Positions 1 to 6,795 of a stretch of 8,638 nt of DNA are shown here, piece by piece (within the stretch, counting starts at the first letter, position 1; the number at the start of each line of letters is the position of its first letter). The notes beneath the pieces are model-generated. The model had not been told where the DNA came from, ran no database searches, and was given only the letters and a program-made list of their open reading frames with translations. Origin of the DNA: Vicinamibacteria bacterium (GTDB lineage: Bacteria; Acidobacteriota; Vicinamibacteria; Fen-336; JAGNNV01); the NCBI GenBank assembly GCA_016650185.1, contig JAENWE010000523.1:1-8638 (forward strand). Reading direction: 5' to 3'. The position numbers and the translations under genes were made by a program.

Positions 1-2
1 TG

Positions 3-186
3 CTAGCCCGGACTATTCATGAGGAAATCTGCTGCGACGTCCGATACCGCGCCACTGGCGGGCGTGCTCGCTCCTCGTCTTCTCACAGTATGTTCAATAC
101 TGTTGCGTCGCTCGTCACTGCGCTTGCCCGCCATTGGCACGGTCTCGAACGTCTCGCGACGATTCCTCATGAATAATCCGGGCTAG
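3..186. mobile_element. MITE-like palindromic repeat element
   Basis: A 184-base element is symmetrical about position 94.5. Its outer arms, 3-26 and 163-186, are inverted copies matching at 23 of 24 positions (mismatch at 13/176). Inner arms 36-63 and 126-153 match at 24 of 28. The centre is a perfect 7-bp hairpin (ACAGTAT at 85-91, ATACTGT at 97-103, loop GTTCA). It has no credible coding capacity. Size, terminal inverted repeats and lack of a gene fit a miniature inverted-repeat element or another mobile palindromic repeat. Both ends finish in CTAG, itself a palindrome, so I cannot tell a duplicated CTAG or TA target from the element's own end. The transposase family is unknown. Transcribed from either side, it would fold into a long hairpin and could act as a terminator or mRNA 3' stabiliser for the gene ending at 183. 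Confidence 0.75.
85..103. repeat. Central perfect hairpin of the palindromic element
   Basis: ACAGTAT and ATACTGT are exact reverse complements separated by the five-base loop GTTCA, at the exact centre of the 3-186 element. The stem is A/T-rich within GC-rich surroundings. It forms the tip of the fold if the whole element pairs. Confidence 0.8.
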
Positions 187-1844
187 GGGAAAACCTTGAT
201 GATCAGGCGCTGGGCGGCTGGGTCATAGAACCAGGTGCTGGAATTGGCGCCGTTCACCTGGCGTTCGGACCCGGCTTCCGGCAGATCTCCCGATTGATTG
301 ACGGACACCACGCCATCGTCGACACCGACCGAGGTCGGCCGCGTCGATGTCCTGGCGATCCGGTAGAGCAGGGGTAGTCGGGTCGCTGGTTCGGCGGTCA
401 GGGTCAGCCGGTCGTCGGAGCGCACCGAGCGAAAGGTGGTCCACACGCCGGTGACATCATCGTAGTACCTGAAGGTGGAAGTCCCGCCTGGATAGACCAG
501 CACGGTCAAGGATCCGGCGGACTCCCGCGTGCCGTGACCGGTGTAGTCGCGCTGAACTTCCATGGGAATGATGGAGCCGAGTCGCAGAAAGATGGGCTCG
601 AACCCGAGCTCGGCTGGCTGGCCGACCACGTCTCCGGAGACGACGCGTTGTTCATTCCAGTAGTCCACCCATTGACCGGCGGGGAGGCGGAAATCGAGAG
701 CGCGGGTGGTCGAGGTCACGAGGGGCACGAAGATTTCATTCCCCACCCTCATCGTGTACGGCGTGGTCCCCGCCCGAATGACCGGTAACCCCGGCCGTTC
801 GTGCATCCGGATCGCGTAGCTCATGAAGAATGGAGTGAGTTCGCGGTGAAGCCAGGCGTAGAAACGGTAGGTAGACAGCAGGTCCGGGCTGTACTCCGGG
901 CGCCACGGATCCGAATTGGCGAAAGGGGTGTGAGCCATGATGGGCTGGAAGGCCCCGTAGTGAAGGCGTCGGTAGAAGGACTCCTCGTCCGGCCCGCTCG
1001 GCACATCGAACGCGTAGGAAGTCAGCTCATTCATGGGGGCGGGAAGCAGTCGGGACTTTGTGAACAGACGGCTGATGCCCTCGCGCATCCCCTCGAAATC
1101 GTTCGTCAGGTCGCCCACATAACCCACGTTTGCCAGCAGGGACAGCCCGGCGTTGGTGGTGGAGGGCTGGCGGTTCTGATACGACTTGGCAACGTTTTCG
1201 AAGTCGCCCGGAGCCACCGAACGCATGAAATCATCCGCCCCCTGGAGTTCTTCATCGGAGGAGCCATCGTCCATGTAGAAGCCCAGAAGGTTCCGGCCCA
1301 GTTTGCTCTGAACACGTTGGTACTGGTCGCTTCTGTGGCACCCGCCCCAGAAGTGGACGAGCGCGCGCACCCGGTCCTTGGAGAGCCGCGAAATCACGGG
1401 GTCACCGAGTTTCCAGGAGCAGCAGTCCGGTCCGGAGCAGGCGCCGGTGACGCTGGAGTCTGTGGCTGACCAGGCGCTCCCATCGAAGAGATACACGCTC
1501 ACCGGGAGGTCGGCCGCCTGGAGCCGGTCCATCTGGCAGGTGAACTCCTGGCCCAGATCCTTGGCCGTGCCGCACCCGCAGGCCCCGAACCTTGGACACC
1601 CGCTGCCCCACCACAGGCCTAGGGCCGCGCGAATGAGCCCGTGGTCTCGGACGCCGGCGGCGTCCACTGGGATGGTGTCGTCGTCGAAGTTATCCGCGGT
1701 GGAGAAAGAACCCGCCGCTGGCTCCTCGGGCATGGCGCTTTCTTTCGCCCCGCAGGCGCACAACAATAGAGCGACGGCAAGGAGCGGGGCCCGGGCCTTG
1801 ACTCTCTCCCGGCGCCGCCCGTTCAACCTCTCTTTGAAAGCCAT
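183..1844 (-). CDS. GH31-like glycoside hydrolase lipoprotein
   Basis: A 553-residue protein related to glycoside hydrolase family 31 (alpha-glucosidase/alpha-xylosidase type); the substrate is not predictable. A basic n-region (1-20) and hydrophobic stretch (21-28) lead to LLLCACG, so C29 or C31 is the likely lipidated cysteine, placing it in the envelope. The barrel appears to start near residue 70 (ALGLWWGSG), so the N-terminal beta-sandwich usual in GH31 is missing. LGFYMDDGSSDEE (187-199) fits the nucleophile strand, with D192 the best candidate. YVGDLTNDFEGMREGI (242-257) resembles the acid/base segment (D245). YRRLHYGAFQP (291-301) and YAWLHRELTPF (329-339) are family-like. LPAGQWVDYWN (387-397) and PIFLRLGSIIPM (417-428) mark the C-terminal sandwich. 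Residues 83-169 hold nine cysteines, suggesting disulfides. The ATG at 1844 has only a weak GGTGG before it, but no better start precedes the signal. The TAG stop lies in the palindromic element. Family fairly sure, activity uncertain. Confidence 0.72.
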   Translation of the reverse strand: MAFKERLNGRRRERVKARAPLLAVALLLCACGAKESAMPEEPAAGSFSTADNFDDDTIPVDAAGVRDHGLIRAALGLWWGSGCPRFGACGCGTAKDLGQEFTCQMDRLQAADLPVSVYLFDGSAWSATDSSVTGACSGPDCCSWKLGDPVISRLSKDRVRALVHFWGGCHRSDQYQRVQSKLGRNLLGFYMDDGSSDEELQGADDFMRSVAPGDFENVAKSYQNRQPSTTNAGLSLLANVGYVGDLTNDFEGMREGISRLFTKSRLLPAPMNELTSYAFDVPSGPDEESFYRRLHYGAFQPIMAHTPFANSDPWRPEYSPDLLSTYRFYAWLHRELTPFFMSYAIRMHERPGLPVIRAGTTPYTMRVGNEIFVPLVTSTTRALDFRLPAGQWVDYWNEQRVVSGDVVGQPAELGFEPIFLRLGSIIPMEVQRDYTGHGTRESAGSLTVLVYPGGTSTFRYYDDVTGVWTTFRSVRSDDRLTLTAEPATRLPLLYRIARTSTRPTSVGVDDGVVSVNQSGDLPEAGSERQVNGANSSTWFYDPAAQRLIIKVFP

Positions 1845-1897
1845 CTAACGCCACCATCCTCGAATCAGAATACCCTTGCTCGGCAGGCCCTATCATT

Positions 1898-1935
1898 TGG
1901 ACTTTCGAGCGCTGAGCCATTTGCAGCAAAGTCCA
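1898..1935. promoter_or_regulatory. Inverted repeat in the divergent promoter region
   Basis: TGGACTTT (1898-1905) and AAAGTCCA (1928-1935) are perfect reverse complements. Inside them GCTG (1911-1914) and CAGC (1924-1927) can also pair, leaving a one-sided five-base bulge. It lies 109 bases before the stress protein start and 54 bases before the GH31-like start. It could be an operator for a dimeric regulator or an RNA hairpin in a 5' leader. No consensus is recognised, so the role is inference. Confidence 0.4.
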
Positions 1936-2030
1936 TGCCAAAATGACTATCCCGGCAGGCGGGAAACAGGAGTAACCCCGGTTTGCAGACGTAGCGCAAG
2001 GCAGCAGGCGGATCGGTCTCTCTCACCACC

Positions 2031-2037
2031 AAGGAAG
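2031..2037 (+). promoter_or_regulatory. Ribosome binding site fixing the stress protein start
   Basis: AAGGAAG lies six bases before the ATG at 2044. It decides the start in favour of 2044 over the longer open frame from 1876, whose extra residues have no similarity to the family. Confidence 0.75.
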
Positions 2038-2043
2038 ATCCTT

Positions 2044-2955
2044 ATGAAGCCCCCACTCCTCGTACTCTGTGCCACCGATCTGAGCCCTGACGCCGACCTC
2101 GCGGTCGTGGCCGCGAACGACATCGCGCGAGTCTTCGGATCCCGGCTGGTCTTCGTTCACGCCGTGCCCTTCCCGGCTCCGGCGCGTGTGTTGTTCCCGC
2201 ATCTGGTTCAGCGCACCACCGATCGCCTGATGGCGGTTTCGCGCGTGGCTTCCGATACCGTGGCCGCCCGAATCGCCGGCTTGACCGGCCGTTCCGGAGA
2301 GCAGATCGACGTGCGCGTGGATGTGGGTGTTCCCGACGAGGTGATCGTGGACACCGCCGAGGAGTCGAAGGCCGACCTGCTGGTGATCGGCGTCGCGGGC
2401 AGCGACTCGACTGATCCACGAATCGGAGCCACCGCTCTTCGGATCATCCGTCACGCTCACTGTCCCGTGCTGGTGGTTCGAGCCGGGCCCACGAAGGGCC
2501 CCATTTTGGCCGCCTCCGATCTATCCGACCCCGCCCGGCGCGCTTTGTCGATGGCCGCCCTCTGGGCCAGGCAGTGCGAAGAGCCCCTGGTGGCGCTCCA
2601 CGTGGTCGACTATTCCCCCATCGTCGTGGTGCCGGAGGCCTTCGGCCCTGGGATTCCGATACCGGTTTCCGAAGAAGAGCACAAAGCCATCCTCCAGGCG
2701 GCGAGCGACCGTCTGGTCGAAGTGCTCGACAAGCTTGAGATCAAAGCCGATCGTCTGGTCGAGGAAGGAGCGCCGGCGGAACGCATCGTCTCCTCGGCCG
2801 AACAAATCGAGGCCAGCCTGCTGGTGATTGGCGCCTCCGGCGGAGGCGGTCTGCGGCGTTTGCTCCTGGGCAGCGTCGCCGAGGATGTGCTGGCCGCCGC
2901 CCCCTGTTCCGTTCTGCTCGTTCGTCATCACACCCATGGGGGCGGAGGGTCCTAG
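2044..2955 (+). CDS. Tandem universal stress protein (two UspA domains)
   Basis: A 303-residue cytoplasmic protein made of two universal stress protein domains, about residues 1-147 and 150-294. Each opens with the typical strand and Asp (LLVLCATDLS, D12; ILAASDLSDPARRAL, D159) and closes with a CPVLVVR- or CSVLLVR-type strand. The second domain carries the full ATP-binding signature G-2x-G-9x-G-S at 263-277 (GASG, nine residues, GS). The first has GVAG at 116-119 but then only eight residues before GA, so spacing and the final S/T are altered. In the family, such proteins bind ATP or act as dimer modules during starvation, oxidative or respiratory stress; the partner is unknown here. A glycine-rich tail (HHTHGGGGS) ends the protein. 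The start at 2044 is chosen from the AAGGAAG site and from alignment. The stop overlaps the convergent stop of the next gene. The family assignment is firm; the specific role is not. Confidence 0.9.
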   Translation: MKPPLLVLCATDLSPDADLAVVAANDIARVFGSRLVFVHAVPFPAPARVLFPHLVQRTTDRLMAVSRVASDTVAARIAGLTGRSGEQIDVRVDVGVPDEVIVDTAEESKADLLVIGVAGSDSTDPRIGATALRIIRHAHCPVLVVRAGPTKGPILAASDLSDPARRALSMAALWARQCEEPLVALHVVDYSPIVVVPEAFGPGIPIPVSEEEHKAILQAASDRLVEVLDKLEIKADRLVEEGAPAERIVSSAEQIEASLLVIGASGGGGLRRLLLGSVAEDVLAAAPCSVLLVRHHTHGGGGS

Positions 2956-3806
2956 GAAGGCTCGAGTTCGAGTTGGTTCTTCAGCACCCCGATACCTTCG
3001 ATCTCGACCTCGACCACGTCGCCGGGCTTCATGAACAGGGGCGGCTTGCGTGCGAAGCCAACTCCCGAGGGGGTTCCGGTGGCGATCACGTCGCCGGGGG
3101 ACAGAGAGGTGAAGGATGAGATGTACTCGATCAGCGCCGGGATTCTGAAAATGAGTTGATCCGTATTCGCGTCCTGCAGGACCTGGCCATTGAGGCGGGT
3201 CATGATGCGGAGGCGGTGCGGGTCGGGGATTTCATCTTTGGTCACTATCCACGGCCCCAAAGCGCCGGTTCTTGGAAAGTTCTTTCCGGGGATGAACTGG
3301 GTGGTGTGACGCTGCCAGTCGCGAACCGAGATGTCGTTGAAGCAGGTGTACCCTGCAACGTGGTCCATGGCGCTTGCCGCCGCGATATAGCGCCCTCCCT
3401 TGCCGATGATGACCGCGAGTTCGCATTCATAGTCGACACTGGCGGAAACTTTCGGCATCCAGGCCGGCTGGCCGTGCGCCACCAGGGTGTCGGCGAAGCG
3501 AAGGAAGATGGTCGGGTACTCGGTCTTGCCGCGGCCCATTTCCGCCTGATGATCCGCGTAGTTCACGCCGATGCAGAAGATCTTCTTGGGGTTGGGAATG
3601 ACCGGCAGGAACTCGGCGACCTGCAAGGGCATCCAGTCCTTTCCGGTGGCGATGAATGGAGCGAGCCCGACCTGCCCGTCGCCCGCGAACAGCGATTTGA
3701 GATCTGGAAAACGGCGGCCGAACTTGGGGCTCAGGTCCACGAGGCGGTCATTCCACACGCCCCCGTAGGTCGCCTGCCCATCCTTCATGAAGGACGCCAG
3801 TTTCAT
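2952..3806 (-). CDS. Fumarylacetoacetate hydrolase (FAH) family enzyme
   Basis: A 284-residue protein of the FAH superfamily (COG0179-like), which cleaves C-C bonds, isomerises or decarboxylates 2-keto acids and fumarylpyruvate-like substrates using a divalent metal. Residues 1-70 form the variable N-terminal part. The catalytic domain begins near IFCIGVNYADH (76-86). The metal ligands are visible as E127 and E129 (DYECELAVIIG) and D158 (FNDISVRDWQ). ATGTPSGVGFARKP and PGDVVEVEIEGIG form the conserved C-terminal part. Length and motifs suggest an intact enzyme. It could be a 2-hydroxyhepta-2,4-diene-1,7-dioate isomerase, acylpyruvase or ureidoglycolate lyase-type enzyme; the sequence alone does not choose among them. 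No aromatic-degradation genes adjoin it, so the pathway is open. It follows the outer-membrane gene by 78 bases on the same strand and has its own strong ribosome binding site. Confidence 0.88.
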   Translation of the reverse strand: MKLASFMKDGQATYGGVWNDRLVDLSPKFGRRFPDLKSLFAGDGQVGLAPFIATGKDWMPLQVAEFLPVIPNPKKIFCIGVNYADHQAEMGRGKTEYPTIFLRFADTLVAHGQPAWMPKVSASVDYECELAVIIGKGGRYIAAASAMDHVAGYTCFNDISVRDWQRHTTQFIPGKNFPRTGALGPWIVTKDEIPDPHRLRIMTRLNGQVLQDANTDQLIFRIPALIEYISSFTSLSPGDVIATGTPSGVGFARKPPLFMKPGDVVEVEIEGIGVLKNQLELEPS

Positions 3807-3816
3807 CGCTCGTTGT

Positions 3817-3824
3817 CTCTCCTT
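3817..3824 (-). promoter_or_regulatory. Ribosome binding site of the FAH-family gene
   Basis: On the minus strand AAGGAGAG precedes the ATG at 3806 by ten bases. It is a strong Shine-Dalgarno sequence and supports this start. Confidence 0.65.
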
Positions 3825-3884
3825 GGACCCCCCGGACTAAGGGAACCAAGTGGATCCTACGCGAGCCGAGGCCAAGAACTCGAT

Positions 3885-4457
3885 TTACTGCAGTCGGAGG
3901 CTGATCCCAAACGTGGCGCCGAAGCGCTCGGCCGAGTTGCCGGAGAACTGGCCGGTCTGGCTCAGACCGAATTGCCCGGACAGAGTCCGCTGATACGCGG
4001 CTTCCGCGAAGGCTTCGAAATTGCCGTAAAGCCGTCCCCGCAGTCCAACCGGGGTGGTGACATAGCCGATGTTCCCCGCGTTCTGGGTGAGCAGAGGATC
4101 GAAGGGATTGCCTTGATTCCCGCCGACTCCACGACCCCCCTGGCCCTGGCCGCCGAAACTGGAGTTACGACCTCGATTGGCCGAGCCGTAATACACCCCC
4201 GCGCCGACATAGCCATAGACGCGGTGACCGAATCCGAAGGAGCGCAGGACGGTGGAGCCGAGCGAGACCTGAAAGCCCGTCTGTTGGCTGTAGCCCGCGC
4301 CGATCGTGGGACGCAAAGTCCAGTTTTCCTTGAAGGTCCAGTTGACGCTCATGCCGTTGTCGAGCCCGCGGCCCATATTGAGGGCGAGACCAGTGTCCTG
4401 AGCCATGGTCAGGCTTGGGAGTACGACGAGGGGAAGGGCGAGGGCGAGAGAGCGCAT
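3885..4457 (-). CDS. Small outer-membrane beta-barrel-like protein
   Basis: A 190-residue exported protein of no named family that I recognise. MRSLALALPLVVLPSLTMAQ is a Sec signal peptide with likely cleavage after A19. The rest alternates polar and hydrophobic residues in short Gly/aromatic-rich strands (MSVNWTFKENWTLRPTIGAG, RVYGYVGAGVYYG, LYGNFEAFAEAAYQRTL, ERFGATFGISLRL), as in 8-stranded outer-membrane barrels. A Gly/Asn/Gln-rich segment (about residues 93-117) looks like a long surface loop or a low-complexity insertion. The last residue is Gln (LRLQ), not the Phe or Tyr favoured by the Bam machinery, although the final strand is amphipathic. Start: the frame stays open up to 4526, but the ATG at 4457 begins the signal peptide and has AGAGG five bases upstream. 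Nine glycines and several asparagines in the loop make surface exposure plausible. The barrel call is by pattern only. Confidence 0.65.
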   Translation of the reverse strand: MRSLALALPLVVLPSLTMAQDTGLALNMGRGLDNGMSVNWTFKENWTLRPTIGAGYSQQTGFQVSLGSTVLRSFGFGHRVYGYVGAGVYYGSANRGRNSSFGGQGQGGRGVGGNQGNPFDPLLTQNAGNIGYVTTPVGLRGRLYGNFEAFAEAAYQRTLSGQFGLSQTGQFSGNSAERFGATFGISLRLQ

Positions 4458-4462
4458 ATGAA

Positions 4463-4467
4463 CCTCT
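4463..4467 (-). promoter_or_regulatory. Ribosome binding site deciding the outer-membrane gene start
   Basis: AGAGG on the minus strand ends five bases before the ATG at 4457. It selects the start that places the signal peptide at the N-terminus, over an upstream in-frame start at 4526. Confidence 0.6.
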
Positions 4468-4561
4468 AGGAAGCGATGCGTTGGGAGCCGTTGAGGCACG
4501 TTGGGGTCTTTTCGCCTCAGGAGCAAGCAAGAACCGAGCCTGTGAAGGCCTCATCGAGTTT

Positions 4562-4586
4562 CTCCAGAACCACATGCTATCTGGAG
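4562..4586 (-). repeat. Hairpin between hisIE and the outer-membrane gene
   Basis: CTCCAGA (4562-4568) and TCTGGAG (4580-4586) form a perfect 7-bp stem with an 11-base loop. The 235-base gap 4458-4692 otherwise holds nothing I can name: no clear promoter and no canonical terminator for the his operon. The hairpin has no T-run after it on the minus strand, so an intrinsic terminator is unlikely. It may be an mRNA processing or stability element, or chance. Confidence 0.35.
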
Positions 4587-4692
4587 GCGAGCCGAGGGAT
4601 GGGGGCCGGCCGAACCAGAATGAGGAGTCACCTGCGAGAGACGCCGTCGTCCTCGCCAGGAGACGCGACCCAAGGGGCGCTTAAGAAATTCG

Positions 4693-5290
4693 CTAGGTTT
4701 GGATGTGACGTTCCTTCAGGACATCGACCACGGCGTTGAATGAGAGACCGCGAGAGCGAAGCAGAACGGTCAGGTGGTAGATCAGATCGGCAGCCTCGCC
4801 CAGGAGCGCCGGATCGTCCTCGGCCACGGCGGCGAGGGCGGCCTCGACTCCTTCTTCGCCCACCTTCTTGGCGATGCCCCTGGTCCCCGAGGCAAACAGG
4901 GTTGCGGTGTAGCTGCCATCGGGTCGATCCAGCTGGCGCTCACGGACAATCGCATCGAGTTCGGCCAGGAAATTTGCCGGCGCTTCCGTGAAGCAGCTCA
5001 CCGTACCCAGATGGCAGGTGGGGCCACTGGGCTTGGCGATCACCAGCAACGTGTCGTGGTCGCAATCGGTCTGGATTCGCACCAGGGACAAAGCGTTCCC
5101 GCTGGTCTCGCCCTTGGTCCAAAGTCGATCCTTGGTCCGGCTCCAAAACGTCACATGCCCGGTGTCCAGCGTAGCGCCCAGAGCCTCACGGTTCATGAAG
5201 CCGAGCATGAGAACGCGGCCACTGTTTGCGTCCTGGACCACCGCGGGAAGCAATCCGCCCTGCTTCTCCCAATCCAGACCGTCCATTTCC

Positions 5291-5301
<11 letters not shown>
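4693..5301 (-). CDS. hisIE: Phosphoribosyl-AMP cyclohydrolase / phosphoribosyl-ATP pyrophosphatase
   Basis: A bifunctional cytoplasmic enzyme for histidine steps 2 and 3: it hydrolyses PR-ATP to PR-AMP and opens the adenine ring to give ProFAR. Of its 202 residues, about 1-110 are the cyclohydrolase (HisI) domain: WTKGETSGN (61-69), the Mg-binding D79-x-D81-x-D83, and Zn cysteines C80, C96 and C103 (GPTCHLGTVSCF). Residues 115-202 form the pyrophosphatase (HisE) domain, with KKVGEEGVEAALA (E149, E150, E153) and EAADLIYHL (E169, D172). Length and motifs match the E. coli-type fused enzyme, and nothing essential is missing. It is the last gene of the his operon and overlaps hisF by 11 bases. 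ATG at 5301 has AGAGG (complement of 5308-5312) six bases upstream. A second in-frame ATG at 5286 would avoid the overlap but lacks that spacing. Confidence 0.96.
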
Positions 5302-6060
<759 letters not shown>

Positions 6061-6067
<7 letters not shown>

Positions 6068-6795
6068 GCGAGCGCCTCTCTCAATTCAAACCGCCGTTCC
6101 AGCAGAGCCCGACCGAGAATGGCGCCTTCGGCTCCCGCATCCTTCACGGCGCGGATGTCGTCGAGATCTCTCACGCCGCCGGAGGCCTGAATGCCGAGCT
6201 GCGGAAATCGTTCCGCGAGCCCCCGATACAAATCGACATTGAACCCAGACAGCATGCCGTCGCGGGCGATGTCCGTGCACAGGACATGACGCAAACCCGC
6301 ATCCGCGTAGCGTCCGAGCAGGTCCTCGAGAGTCCGGGCCGACGCCTCCGTCCAGCCTTGGACGGGGAGACGCCACAGACCTCGCTCATCCCGGTGGGTG
6401 TCGAGGGCCAGGGTGATGCGGTCGGCCCCGAAAGTCTTCAGCCAGGAGGCCACGCGCACCGGTTCTCGAATCGCGAGGGTCCCCACCACGACCCGGTCGG
6501 CTCCGGCCTGAAGGATCGCCTCCACGTCGGCCTCGCTCCGCACTCCGCCGCCGGTCTGGACCTGCAAAGGCGCACGCCGTTGAATCTCTTTCAGCAGCGG
6601 GATGAGGGTGTAGCCGCCCTCCCGGGCGGCGTCAAGATCGACGAGATGGAGCCACATCGCCCCGTCTCGGGCGTAGGCGCACGCCCGGTCGATGGGAGAC
6701 GAGTCGTAGATCGTCTCAGCGCCGTAGTCGCCCTGACTCAGACGGACGACGGCGCCCCGTCGCACGTCGAGGGCAGGCAGTATGGTGAAGGTCAT
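6061..6795 (-). CDS. hisA: ProFAR isomerase (phosphoribosylformimino-AICAR-P isomerase)
   Basis: HisA catalyses step 4, an Amadori-type isomerisation of ProFAR to PRFAR, the substrate of HisHF. The 244-residue protein is a (beta/alpha)8 barrel related to HisF. The catalytic aspartates are visible as D10 (ILPALDVRRG) and D132 (LALDTH). Also present are LSQGDYG (19-25), LHLVDLDAA, QTGGGVRS, GADRVVVGT, CTDIARDGMLSG and the second phosphate loop IQASGGVRDLDD. The frame stays open much further upstream, but alignment and an ATGA junction put the start at 6795, where the hisH stop TGA shares three of the four bases. No purine-rich binding site precedes it, so it probably relies on ribosomes finishing hisH. 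Length is normal for the family. Confidence 0.96.

Larger units (their letters stand above)
1845..2043. other. Divergent intergenic region
   Basis: These 199 bases separate the start of the GH31-like gene (-) from the stress protein gene (+), so promoters for both are expected here. On the minus strand a TATTCT (complement of 1867-1872) could be a -10 element about 20 bases before the GH31-like start, but no good -35 box sits at the right distance. On the plus strand I see no convincing sigma-70 pair. The only clear structure is the inverted repeat at 1898-1935. I recognise no riboswitch. Confidence 0.5.

Noticed and set aside
801..1469. 222-codon open frame on the plus strand
   Set aside because: It is antisense to the GH31-like gene and has no recognisable domain or ribosome binding site.
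1936..2030. Possible riboswitch in the stress protein leader
   Set aside because: The G- and C-rich stretches can pair weakly, but I recognise no conserved riboswitch core.
1876..2043. N-terminal extension of the stress protein
   Set aside because: The added residues do not resemble the family, and a good AAGGAAG site precedes the ATG at 2044.
3156..4469. Long open frame of 437 codons on the plus strand
   Set aside because: It runs antisense through the FAH-family and outer-membrane genes, shows no family motifs and is explained by high GC content with few stop codons.
4587..4692. Intrinsic terminator after hisIE
   Set aside because: Only short, weak stems are seen, and none is followed by a T-run on the minus strand.
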